Below are positions 16,307 to 24,756 of a stretch of 32,497 nt of DNA, one piece after another. The first letter of the stretch is position 1. The number at the start of each line of letters is the position of its first letter. The position numbers and the translations under genes were made by a program. Under the pieces are notes generated by a model that did no database searches, was not told the DNA's origin, and saw only the letters and a list, made by a program, of their open reading frames with translations. The stretch is from Eubacteriales bacterium (GTDB lineage: Bacteria; Bacillota; Clostridia; Oscillospirales; CAG-272). Where the stretch lies: positions 1 to 32,497 of the forward strand of contig JAHAZT010000010.1 in assembly GCA_018383975.1 (NCBI GenBank). Direction: 5' to 3'.

Positions 16307-18673
16307 ATGTATCAGGTAGTTAAAAGAGACGGTCAGATAGCGGATTTCGATATAGGCAAGATTTCCGTTGCCATAACGAAGGCGTTTGAAGCCATCGGCA
16401 AACAGTATCACCCATCGGTGATAGATTTTCTCGCGCTCAAGGTAACCTCAAATTTTGAACACAAGGTAAAAGACGGCCTTGTTTCCGTTGAGGACATTCA
16501 GGACAGCGTTGAGTCCGTGCTTATTCAGGCGGGCTATGACGACGTTGCGAAGACTTACATTCTCTATCGTAAACAGAGAGAAAAAATCCGCAATATGAAG
16601 TCCACCATCCTTGACTATAAGGAGCTTGTCAACAGTTATGTCAAGGCTATTGACTGGCGTGTGAAGGAAAACTCCACCGTTACGTATTCCGTCGGCGGAC
16701 TTATCCTTTCAAACTCCGGCGCAATCACGGCAAATTACTGGCTTTCCGAAATATACGATGAAGAAATCGCAAATGCGCACAGAAGCGGCGATATCCACCT
16801 TCACGACCTCTCAATGCTCACGGGCTACTGCGCAGGCTGGTCGCTCAAGCAGCTCATTCAGGAAGGCCTCGGCGGCGTTGTCGGAAAGATAACCTCCGCT
16901 CCCGCAAGTCATCTTGCAACTCTCTGCAACCAGATGGTAAACTTCCTCGGCATAATGCAGAACGAATGGGCCGGCGCGCAGGCGTTTTCGTCGTTCGACA
17001 CATACCTTGCCCCGTTTGTCAAGGTTGACAATCTCGATTATGACGCTGTCAAAAAGTGCATTGAATCGTTCATTTACGGCGTGAACACACCGTCAAGATG
17101 GGGCACGCAGGCACCGTTCTCGAACATCACTCTCGACTGGACGGTCCCCGCAGACCTCGCGGAGATGAACTGCATCGTCGGCGGCAAGGAAATGCCCTTC
17201 CGCTATAAGGACTGCAAAAAGGAAATGGATATGATAAACCGCGCGTTTATCGAAATAATGATAGAGGGCGACGCCAACGGCAGAGGCTTCCAGTATCCTA
17301 TCCCCACGTATTCCATCACGCGCGATTTTGACTGGTCCGAGACGGAAAACAATAAGCTCCTCTTTGAAATGACGTCAAAATACGGCACACCGTATTTCTC
17401 AAACTACGTAAACTCCGACATGGAGCCGAGCGATATCCGCTCGATGTGCTGCCGTCTGCGTCTTGACCTTCGTGAGCTCCGCAAAAAATCGGGCGGCTTT
17501 TTCGGAAGCGGCGAGTCAACAGGTTCGATCGGTGTTGTAACAATCAACCTTCCCCGTCTTGCATATCTTGCGGAAAACAAGGAAGACTTCTATAAACGTC
17601 TCGATCACATTATGGACGTTGCGGCGCGTTCGCTCAGCGTCAAGAGAAGAGTAATCACAAAGCTCCTCGACGAAGGACTTTATCCTTATACAAAGCGTTA
17701 CCTCGGCACCTTCAAAAATCACTTCTCGACGATCGGTCTCGTCGGCATGAACGAAGCGGGTCTGAACGCAAACTGGCTCAGAAAAGACATAACTCATAAG
17801 GAAACTCAGGACTTCGCAAAGGAATGTCTCAATCATATGCGCGAGCGCCTCTCCGACTATCAGGAGCAGTACGGCGACCTTTACAACCTCGAAGCAACTC
17901 CAGCAGAGTCGACGGCATACCGTCTCGCGAAGCACGACAAACGTCGCTATCCGGATATAATCACCGCCGGCACGGAGGAATCTCCTTATTATACGAACAG
18001 CTCACATCTTCCCGTCGGCTATACGGAGGATATCTTCTCCGCGCTCGACATTCAGGACGAGCTTCAGACGCTTTACACGTCCGGAACGGTATTCCATGCG
18101 TTCCTCGGCGAAAAGCTGCCGGACTGGAAATCGGCGGCGTCGCTCGTCCGCAAGATTGCGGAAAATTACAGACTTCCTTATTACACTCTCTCCCCGACAT
18201 ATTCCGTCTGCGCAGAGCACGGATATATCGCCGGCGAGGTTTACGACTGTCCCGTGTGCGGAAAGAAAACGGAGGTTTACAGCCGCATAACAGGCTATTA
18301 CCGTCCCGTTCAGAACTTCAATGACGGCAAGGCGCAGGAATTTGCCGAGCGCAAGGAATACGTCATCGAGCGTTCTCACCTTACGCACTTCGGCGTGCTT
18401 GAACATAAGGAGCCGGAGCACAAGGAGGAGCACGAGCCGAAAACCGCCGCAAACCTGCTCTTCACGACAAAAACCTGCCCGAACTGCAAAATAGCAAAGG
18501 CACTCCTTGAAAAAGCGGGCATTGCATACGAAAACATCTACGCAAACGAAAACGAGGATATGGCTGTGGCATATGACATCGTAACCGCGCCGACGCTCGT
18601 CGTGCCGGAGGGTGACGGAGTCAGACGTCTGAAAGGCGTATCCGAAATCAGAAAATATATAGAATCGCTTTGA
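16307..18673 (+). CDS. nrdD: Anaerobic (class III) ribonucleoside-triphosphate reductase with C-terminal glutaredoxin/thioredoxin-like domain
   Basis: ATP-cone N-terminus, GDIHLHDLSMLTGYCAGW, Zn site CAEHGY..CPVCGK, glycyl-radical region SRITGYYRPVQNFNDGKAQEF, then LLFTTKTCPNCKIAKALLEKAGI...TAPTLVVP. Confidence 0.95.
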   Translation: MYQVVKRDGQIADFDIGKISVAITKAFEAIGKQYHPSVIDFLALKVTSNFEHKVKDGLVSVEDIQDSVESVLIQAGYDDVAKTYILYRKQREKIRNMKSTILDYKELVNSYVKAIDWRVKENSTVTYSVGGLILSNSGAITANYWLSEIYDEEIANAHRSGDIHLHDLSMLTGYCAGWSLKQLIQEGLGGVVGKITSAPASHLATLCNQMVNFLGIMQNEWAGAQAFSSFDTYLAPFVKVDNLDYDAVKKCIESFIYGVNTPSRWGTQAPFSNITLDWTVPADLAEMNCIVGGKEMPFRYKDCKKEMDMINRAFIEIMIEGDANGRGFQYPIPTYSITRDFDWSETENNKLLFEMTSKYGTPYFSNYVNSDMEPSDIRSMCCRLRLDLRELRKKSGGFFGSGESTGSIGVVTINLPRLAYLAENKEDFYKRLDHIMDVAARSLSVKRRVITKLLDEGLYPYTKRYLGTFKNHFSTIGLVGMNEAGLNANWLRKDITHKETQDFAKECLNHMRERLSDYQEQYGDLYNLEATPAESTAYRLAKHDKRRYPDIITAGTEESPYYTNSSHLPVGYTEDIFSALDIQDELQTLYTSGTVFHAFLGEKLPDWKSAASLVRKIAENYRLPYYTLSPTYSVCAEHGYIAGEVYDCPVCGKKTEVYSRITGYYRPVQNFNDGKAQEFAERKEYVIERSHLTHFGVLEHKEPEHKEEHEPKTAANLLFTTKTCPNCKIAKALLEKAGIAYENIYANENEDMAVAYDIVTAPTLVVPEGDGVRRLKGVSEIRKYIESL

Positions 18674-18677
18674 TAAA

Positions 18678-19583
18678 ATGCATGATATTATAATAATCGG
18701 CGCAGGGCCGGCGGGACTTACCGCCGCCCTCTACGCTCTGAGAGCCGGCAAAACCGCGCTCATACTTGAAAAATCCAATTTCGGCGGTCAGATGACGTAT
18801 TCCCCGAAGATTGAAAACTTTCCCGGCACCGCACAGATAAGCGGAAACGAGCTTGCGGAGCAGCTTATAGATCAGGTCATATCCCACGGCGCAGACATTG
18901 AGCCGGAGGAGGTGACCGGTATAGAAGACCTCGGCGGGACGAAAAAAGTCATAACGACGAGCGGAAGCCACGAGGGGAAAGCCGTCATCATCGCCGCAGG
19001 CGTAAAACACAGGCTGACAGAAGCCGAAGGCGAGGAAAAATTCCTCGGCGAGGGCATTTCCTTCTGCGCCGTATGCGACGGTGACTTTTATTCCGGCAAG
19101 GAGGTTGCCGTCATCGGCGGAGGAAACAGCGCGCTTCAGGAGGCTGTCCTCCTCTCCGAAAAATGCAAAAAAGTCACTCTCGTTCAGAACCTGCCGTACT
19201 TCACAGGCGAAAAGCGCCTGCTTGACGTTCTCCGCGAAAGGAAAAACGTTGAGTATATAACGGGGTCAACCGTCCGCCGCTTTGAAGGCGAAGGAAAGCT
19301 CTCTTCCGTTGTCATAGCGGACGAAAGCGGGAGCGAAACCGCACTTTCCGTTGACGGAGTATTCGTTGCGATAGGGCTTATCCCGTCCAATGAGATATTC
19401 GCCTCCGTCTGCGGGCTGGACGACCGCGGTTACTTTGATTCCGGCGAGGACTGCAAAACAAAGACCTCCGGAATTTTCGTCGCGGGGGACTGTCGCAGGA
19501 AAAGCATAAGGCAGATTACAACGGCGTGTGCCGACGGCTCGGTCGCCGCTCTTGCCGCTTGCAATTTCATAGATTTATCCTAA
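18678..19583 (+). CDS. trxB: Thioredoxin reductase (FAD/NAD(P))
   Basis: IIIGAGPAGLTAALYALRAG, CAVCDGDFY redox motif, IGGGNSALQEA, GIFVAGDCRRK; 4 nt after nrdD. Confidence 0.93.
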   Translation: MHDIIIIGAGPAGLTAALYALRAGKTALILEKSNFGGQMTYSPKIENFPGTAQISGNELAEQLIDQVISHGADIEPEEVTGIEDLGGTKKVITTSGSHEGKAVIIAAGVKHRLTEAEGEEKFLGEGISFCAVCDGDFYSGKEVAVIGGGNSALQEAVLLSEKCKKVTLVQNLPYFTGEKRLLDVLRERKNVEYITGSTVRRFEGEGKLSSVVIADESGSETALSVDGVFVAIGLIPSNEIFASVCGLDDRGYFDSGEDCKTKTSGIFVAGDCRRKSIRQITTACADGSVAALAACNFIDLS

Positions 19584-19602
19584 AATAATCTCCTAAAAAC
19601 AA

Positions 19603-19639
19603 CTCCGCCGCGGTTTTCCCGCGGCGGAGCTGCTTTTTT
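19603..19639. terminator. Intrinsic terminator (convergent)
   Basis: CTCCGCCGCGGttttcCCGCGGCGGAG..cttttttg. Confidence 0.85.
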
Positions 19640-19647
19640 GATTATGA

Positions 19648-19878
19648 TTATTCAACAATGTAATCCTTGAGTTCTTCAAAGAGCTTATCGCAATCGTCGC
19701 CGTAAGCGGTGAGTGTGATGGGGCTGAGAAGGTCAAGGCTGAATATACCCATTATCGACTTTGCGTCAACAACGTATCTGCCGCTGGAAAGGTCAACCTC
19801 GGAATCATACTTGCGGACTATTTCAACAAAATCTCTGACCGCCTCTATTGAAGAAAGACGAATTTTTACTGTTTTCAT
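19648..19878 (-). CDS. HPr-like protein lacking the phospho-accepting His
   Basis: MKTVKIRLSSIEAVRDFVEIVRKYDSEVDLSSGRYVVDAKSIMGIFSLDL; KSIMGxxSL Ser46 motif retained; SD aaaggag favours ATG 19878. Confidence 0.85.
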   Translation of the reverse strand: MKTVKIRLSSIEAVRDFVEIVRKYDSEVDLSSGRYVVDAKSIMGIFSLDLLSPITLTAYGDDCDKLFEELKDYIVE

Positions 19879-19918
19879 TTGCAATCTCCTTTCGACCGTT
19901 ATGTCTTATACATAATAT

Positions 19919-19947
19919 ATAATAGCAAAAAGGGGGGTGCTTGTCAA
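19919..19947 (-). promoter_or_regulatory. Sigma-A promoter of HPr-like gene
   Basis: Minus strand TTGACA-N17-TATTAT. Confidence 0.7.
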
Positions 19948-19957
19948 TATCAATCTT

Positions 19958-20479
19958 TCAATTTATCACCGAAAGTGCGAACGAAAATATGAGAAGATAT
20001 CCCTGCCAGAAGGCAGAGAGCAGAAGGCAAAGCGCCGGCAGCCTGCCGACCCTCCTCACAAGCGGATAAAGTGCGGAAAGCAATATAAGGCTCACGCAGC
20101 AGACAAGAGCCGACCCGAAAAATGCCGTCGCCCTGAAATTCAGCGGTATCCATATGTACGTCAGCGCATAGACGCAGCCGTAAAGCGCGGCGGCGGTGCC
20201 GGAGCTTTTCCCGCAGAGATGAAACGGCGAGAAGAACGTAAGCGACAGCGAAAACGACAAAAGGCAGAGCGCAATCGCAAAAAATATTATAAAAATGACC
20301 GTCGGCAACGCCCAGACGGGCGTGCATATCTCCTCCCATGCGTCGCCGTCCGTGCCGTTTATCGCAAAAAGTATGCCCAGCGCGAGCGCAACGCCCATTA
20401 TTATCAGAGTCAGCGTGACATTCACGCACGCAAGCTCTTTCCCGACGTTGCGCTTTATTTCCTTCGATATGGTTTTCAT
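19958..20479 (-). CDS. Hypothetical multi-pass membrane protein
   Basis: 173 aa with about four to five hydrophobic segments; SD gggggac upstream. Confidence 0.6.
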   Translation of the reverse strand: MKTISKEIKRNVGKELACVNVTLTLIIMGVALALGILFAINGTDGDAWEEICTPVWALPTVIFIIFFAIALCLLSFSLSLTFFSPFHLCGKSSGTAAALYGCVYALTYIWIPLNFRATAFFGSALVCCVSLILLSALYPLVRRVGRLPALCLLLSAFWQGYLLIFSFALSVIN

Positions 20480-20569
20480 AAAGTCCCCCCAAATGAAGAG
20501 AAGGAAGGCGGCAGGTGCGCCTTTTCTCTTCGGTATTCTCTCTTTTTTCCTATTCTATTCCCGAAAGAC

Positions 20570-20602
20570 AAAAATATGCCCTCTTCCGAAGGCATATTTT
20601 CG
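20570..20602 (-). terminator. Intrinsic terminator
   Basis: aaaaATATGCCctcttccgaaGGCATATtttcg. Confidence 0.75.
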
Positions 20603-20613
20603 TTTTGAAAAGG

Positions 20614-20841
20614 TTATCTTGTCGTATGCTCGGTGACCGCGTCCGTCGCTTCTCTCGGACGGAACAAAAGAGAAATACACCATATTCCCGCAAGCGCGAC
20701 GAGCGTATAAACAACTCTTGAAGCAGCCGCGTCCTGTCCGCCGAAAATCCACGCGACAATATCAAAGCGGAAAAGTCCGATACTGCCCCAGTTGAGCGCG
20801 CCGATGATTGAAATAATGAGCGCAATTCTGTCAATTATCAT
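20614..20841 (-). CDS. DUF378 (YuzA-like) small membrane protein
   Basis: MIIDRIALIISIIGALNWGSIGLFRFDIVAWIFGGQ...VVYTLVALAGIW. Confidence 0.85.
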   Translation of the reverse strand: MIIDRIALIISIIGALNWGSIGLFRFDIVAWIFGGQDAAASRVVYTLVALAGIWCISLLFRPREATDAVTEHTTR

Positions 20842-20986
20842 AAAAAATCAACTCCTTGTTTTTTTATTTGACATTCCCTATTCTCCCCCTTTTCGTCCGA
20901 CTTATACATTATTTTTCATTTTATTATTGCAATCGGCGTCGCAAACGGTTAGAATATAGGGGTAAAATCAATTTTAAGGACTTAAT

Positions 20987-21637
20987 ATGAGAGCAAGAAA
21001 ACTCAAACACCGCGACGAGCGTCTGCTCGCCTGCGACAACATTATAACAGACGAATTCTCCTCCGACCCGCCGAGTCTCGTCCCCGCAGAGCTCTTTCCG
21101 GATTATTCAAAATTCCGTCTTGAAATAGGTTGCGGCAAGGGAGGCTTTGTCCGCGGAGAGGCGATTTCCCATCCGGACACGGCATATATAGCGGTGGAGC
21201 TGATAACGGACGTCATCGTTCAGGCGGCGGAGCGAACGCCGAAGGAAGAATATAAAAACGTCGTTTTTCTCAACACAAACGCTTCGCGCCTCGACCGTAT
21301 TTTCCCCGCCGGCAGTTTTGAAAGAATTCATATAAATTTCTGTGACCCATGGCCGAAAAAGCGCAACGCAAAACGTCGGCTCACATGCCGCACGTTCCTT
21401 TCGCTTTTCCGTCCGCTCCTCTCCGACGGCGGCTGTATCGCGTTCAAAACCGACAACGCCGACCTCTTTGAATATTCCCTGCCCGAATTTGAGGCGGCAG
21501 GCTACCGCACGGAAAAGGTCACGCGCGACCTGCACTCAAGCGAATATTACGGCTGCGATACGGAAACCGAATACGAAAAAGCGTTTTCCGAAAAAGGCAC
21601 GCCGATTTGTCGCCTTGAAGCATATCCTTCCCGCTGA
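20987..21637 (+). CDS. trmB: tRNA (guanine-N7-)-methyltransferase
   Basis: LEIGCGKGGF, INFCDPWPKKRNAKRRLT, FKTDNADLFEYS motifs. Confidence 0.95.
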   Translation: MRARKLKHRDERLLACDNIITDEFSSDPPSLVPAELFPDYSKFRLEIGCGKGGFVRGEAISHPDTAYIAVELITDVIVQAAERTPKEEYKNVVFLNTNASRLDRIFPAGSFERIHINFCDPWPKKRNAKRRLTCRTFLSLFRPLLSDGGCIAFKTDNADLFEYSLPEFEAAGYRTEKVTRDLHSSEYYGCDTETEYEKAFSEKGTPICRLEAYPSR

Positions 21638-21694
21638 AACCGCATAATTTGCGCAAAATCTTCAAAACTTTTTTGAAAAAAAGAAAATTTACTA

Positions 21695-21723
21695 TTGATT
21701 TTTCAAAAAAGGCGTGATATAAT
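21695..21723 (+). promoter_or_regulatory. Sigma-A promoter of rpmB
   Basis: TTGATT-N17-TATAAT, TGA before -10. Confidence 0.75.
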
Positions 21724-21810
21724 AAACAACGCTGTATCTCTGTTAAACCGTGCGGTATGCTCTTTGCAAATCGCACTTTGCAGATAAAATCAATCACAGG
21801 AGGTGTAAAT

Positions 21811-21996
21811 ATGGCAAAATGTGTATGTTGCGGTAAGTCGCTCGTTTTCGGAAACAACGTTTCTCACTCAAACCGCAAGACAAGCAGAACTTGGAAGCCC
21901 AATCTCAGAAAGGTAAGCGCGAATATCAACGGCACTCACAAGACGGTTACCGTTTGCTCCCGTTGCCTTCGCTCCGGCAAGGTAGAAAGAGCGTAA
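21811..21996 (+). CDS. rpmB: 50S ribosomal protein L28, Zn-ribbon (C+) form
   Basis: MAKCVCCGKSLVFGNNVSHSNRKTSRTWKPNLRKV...CSRCLRSGKVERA; SD aggagg. Confidence 0.96.
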   Translation: MAKCVCCGKSLVFGNNVSHSNRKTSRTWKPNLRKVSANINGTHKTVTVCSRCLRSGKVERA

Positions 21997-22015
21997 CACC
22001 TCTGACAAAAGCTTT

Positions 22016-22048
22016 ACAGGACCCCTTCCGCAAGGAAGGGGATTTTGC
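22016..22048 (+). terminator. Probable terminator after rpmB
   Basis: aCCCCTTCCgcaaGGAAGGGGattttgcg. Confidence 0.6.
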
Positions 22049-22067
22049 GTAAAAAGGGAGTTTGCCG

Positions 22068-22763
22068 ATGAATTTTCTTCTCGTATCGTCCGAAGCGGAC
22101 AAATCCGCGCTTTCAAAGCTTTCGGAATTCGGAACGGTCGTTCCGCTTCCGCCCCTGACGTCGCTTCCGAAGCCGATATCCTCGCACGCAGACACGCTTA
22201 TTGCGTCGGTCGGCGATGAGTTTTTCGTATACAAGGATTACCTTGAAAGCGACAAGCTCTTCCGCGCTCTCGGCTTGCCGTGTACCGTCATAAGCGCAGC
22301 AGCGGGAAATGTCTATCCTTTCGACGCCGCGCTGAACTGCTTTACCGTCGGTGACAGGCTCGTCTGTCGTGAAAAAAGTGTCGCTCCCGAAATACTTGCG
22401 TTTGCAAAAAAACGCGGCTACAAAACGCTGAACGTCAGGCAGGGCTATGCCCATTGCTCCTGCGCGACCGTCGGCGACGGAATTCTGACCTCGGACAGAG
22501 GAATCATCCGTGCGGCGAAAAATGCCGGCATTGACTCGGTTTTTGTCTCGCCGAAGGGAATCTCTCTCGACGGCTATTCCGGCGGCTTTATCGGCGGAAC
22601 GTGCGGCACGGTCGGCAGGACCGTTATATTTTCCGGCGATTTGCGACTTCTCCGCGGCGGCGAAGCGGCGGAGGACTTCATCAAAAGCAAAGGCTTTGAC
22701 CCGTATTATCTTTCGGACAAGCCGCCGGTCGATTACGGCGGCATAATCTCCGTCAACATCTAA
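22068..22763 (+). CDS. Conserved hypothetical protein (GME/amidinotransferase-fold-like, DUF6873-like)
   Basis: LNVRQGYAHCSCATVGDGILTSDRGI...GGFIGGTCGTVGRTVIFSGDL. Confidence 0.6.
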   Translation: MNFLLVSSEADKSALSKLSEFGTVVPLPPLTSLPKPISSHADTLIASVGDEFFVYKDYLESDKLFRALGLPCTVISAAAGNVYPFDAALNCFTVGDRLVCREKSVAPEILAFAKKRGYKTLNVRQGYAHCSCATVGDGILTSDRGIIRAAKNAGIDSVFVSPKGISLDGYSGGFIGGTCGTVGRTVIFSGDLRLLRGGEAAEDFIKSKGFDPYYLSDKPPVDYGGIISVNI

Positions 22764-22825
22764 CCGTACTTTTCTTTGAAAAGAAAAGTAGGCACCGTAC
22801 TTTTCTTTGAAAAGAAAAGTAGGCA
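22764..22825. repeat. Module A tandem dimer (2 x 31 bp hairpin)
   Basis: ccgtacttttctttgaaaagaaaagtaggca twice, directly after stop codon. Confidence 0.95.
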
Positions 22826-22855
22826 AAAGAAACTTTAGTAATCGGGGATAATTAC

Positions 22856-22956
22856 GGCTCCTTTGTGTAAAGGGAGCTCCGCCGCAGGCGGTGAGGGATT
22901 GTTTTTTACAACCCTTCCACCACTTCGTGGTCCCCCTCCCCTTACACAGGGGAGGC
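22856..22956 (+). mobile_element. 101-bp MITE-like element (module B full length)
   Basis: Terminal inverted, hairpin-forming ends ggctcctttgtgtaaagggag / ctccccttacacaggggaggc; 100/101 identical to reverse complement of 32397-32497. Confidence 0.7.
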
Positions 22957-22959
22957 TCA

Positions 22960-23012
22960 TTTAGCCTTCTCCAGTGGGAGAAGGTGGCAGCCGCAGGCTG
23001 ACAGATGAGGTG
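22960..23012 (+). repeat. Module E hairpin repeat (fragment also at ~32322-32340)
   Basis: GCCTTCTCCagtGGGAGAAGGtggCAGCCgcaGGCTGacagatgagg; cf. gccttccccagtggggga. Confidence 0.6.
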
Positions 23013-23096
23013 TACTTTTGCAAAAAAACTTCAATAATCGTGTAATGTAAGCAGAATTTCAGGCATCTGCGCTCAATTAAAAACAAGGAGGCACTT

Positions 23097-23897
23097 ATGA
23101 AAATTGAAACTTTTTCTCTCGGCACGTCAAATCCCGACGTGAAAATAACAGCCTATATTGCAGATGACAGCGCGGAGGGCAGGCGTCCCGCTCTGCTCAT
23201 TATCCCCGGCGGCGGATACCGCATCTGCGCCTACTGCGAGGGAGAGCCGTATGCGCTTGAATTCTGTGCAAAAGGCTACAACTGTTTCGTTCTCGGTTAT
23301 TCCGTTATGGGCGCGGCGCGCTTTCCGACACAGCTTATAGAGGCGTCGCTTGCGATGAAATTCATCCGCGACAATGCCGAAAAATACAAAACTGATAAAG
23401 ACAGAGTGTTCGTTATAGGCTCGTCCGCAGGCGGTCACCTTGCCGCAATGCTGGGCACGATGTGGAACGACAAACTCGTCACTGACGCAATAGATATGCC
23501 CAAGGGCTACAACAGACCGACGGGAATGCTTCTCTGCTATCCCGTTATAACGTCGGACAGAAAATATGCCCATGAGGACTCCTTCCGCAAGCTGCTCGGC
23601 AATGAAAACTTAAATGACGACGCAATGCGCAAAAAAGTTTCCATAGAGCGCGCCGTGACGAAAAAAACCGTCCCTGCGTTCATATGGCACACAAGGACGG
23701 ACAGCGGCGTGCCCGTTATGAACTCGCTCCTTCTGGCGGAGTCGCTTGCAAAGAAAAATATCCCCTATGAACTGCACATCTATCCCTCTGGCGGACACGG
23801 AATGTCGCTTTGTCAAAAAAATCTCGGCTCCGAAAATGACTATAATCACGACTGGGTGCGGTGCGCGACGCATTGGATGCGGTCGTTTGATAAATAA
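23097..23897 (+). CDS. Alpha/beta hydrolase (esterase/BD-FAE-like)
   Basis: LLIIPGGGYRICA oxyanion motif, VIGSSAGGHLAAMLG nucleophile elbow, GGHG catalytic His region. Confidence 0.9.
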   Translation: MKIETFSLGTSNPDVKITAYIADDSAEGRRPALLIIPGGGYRICAYCEGEPYALEFCAKGYNCFVLGYSVMGAARFPTQLIEASLAMKFIRDNAEKYKTDKDRVFVIGSSAGGHLAAMLGTMWNDKLVTDAIDMPKGYNRPTGMLLCYPVITSDRKYAHEDSFRKLLGNENLNDDAMRKKVSIERAVTKKTVPAFIWHTRTDSGVPVMNSLLLAESLAKKNIPYELHIYPSGGHGMSLCQKNLGSENDYNHDWVRCATHWMRSFDK

Positions 23898-23920
23898 TTG
23901 CGAAAAGGCAGGAAAATATA

Positions 23921-24724
23921 ATGCAAACAGAAGTTTTTCATCTTTCCGGAACGAATCCCGACGTCAGACTGACGGCTTATCTCGCAGGGACGTATGATCG
24001 TATCCCTCATAACAAAAAACGTCCTGCGGTGCTTGTCATTCCCGGCGGGGGCTATGCATACTGCTCCGCAAGAGAAGCGGAGCCTATCGCGCAGGAATTT
24101 CTTGCGCACGGCTACAATGCTTTCGTTTTCGATTACTCCGTAAACGGCGCGGCGGTTTATCCGACGCAGCTCATAGAAGCGTCGCTTGCGATGAAATTTC
24201 TCCGCGACAACGCCGAAAAGCTCCGTATCGACCCCGAAAGAATTTTCGTCATCGGATTTTCCGCCGGAGGTCATCTCGCCGCAATGCTGGGCACGATGTG
24301 GCACAGGGACTTTATTTATGACGCCGTCGATATGCCCTACGGCTACAACAAGCCGACGGGGATGATTCTTTGCTACCCCGTTATAACAAGCGGAAAATAT
24401 GCGCACAGAGGCTCGTTTGACAACCTCCTCGGCGACGGAAAAAACGATAAAAAGCTGCTTCATGAGGCGTCCCTCGAATACGCCGTGACGAAAAAAACCG
24501 TCCCTGCGTTTATCTGGCACACCCGCGCGGACAGCACTGTCCCCGTCATAAATTCGATACTCTTTGCAGAGGCGCTCTCAAAGAAAAACATTCCTTACGA
24601 GCTGCATATATATCCGGACGGCTGGCACGGAATGACGCTTTGCCGCGACTTTCTTGACGCGGAAAACGAATACATCGGCGATTGGGTCCGCTCATGCGAG
24701 CATTGGATGAAGAACACAAAATAA
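23921..24724 (+). CDS. Alpha/beta hydrolase, paralog of preceding gene
   Basis: LVIPGGGYAYCSA, VIGFSAGGHLAAMLGTMW; extensive similarity to 23097-23897. Confidence 0.9.
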   Translation: MQTEVFHLSGTNPDVRLTAYLAGTYDRIPHNKKRPAVLVIPGGGYAYCSAREAEPIAQEFLAHGYNAFVFDYSVNGAAVYPTQLIEASLAMKFLRDNAEKLRIDPERIFVIGFSAGGHLAAMLGTMWHRDFIYDAVDMPYGYNKPTGMILCYPVITSGKYAHRGSFDNLLGDGKNDKKLLHEASLEYAVTKKTVPAFIWHTRADSTVPVINSILFAEALSKKNIPYELHIYPDGWHGMTLCRDFLDAENEYIGDWVRSCEHWMKNTK

Positions 24725-24756
24725 AAAAAACAGGGCTTGCGCCCTGTTTTTTTATT
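24725..24756. terminator. Bidirectional intrinsic terminator
   Basis: aaaaaaaaCAGGGCttgcGCCCTGttttttt. Confidence 0.85.

Noticed and set aside
19958-20479. TspO/MBR family assignment
   Set aside because: Size and TM count are similar but I could not see a convincing Trp-rich TspO signature; left as hypothetical.
22113-22826. 237-aa minus ORF starting MPTFLFKEKYGAYFSF, also start of 31983..32207 ORF
   Set aside because: Start codon and N-terminus come from repeat module A; the remainder is antisense to the 22068-22763 CDS or proS.
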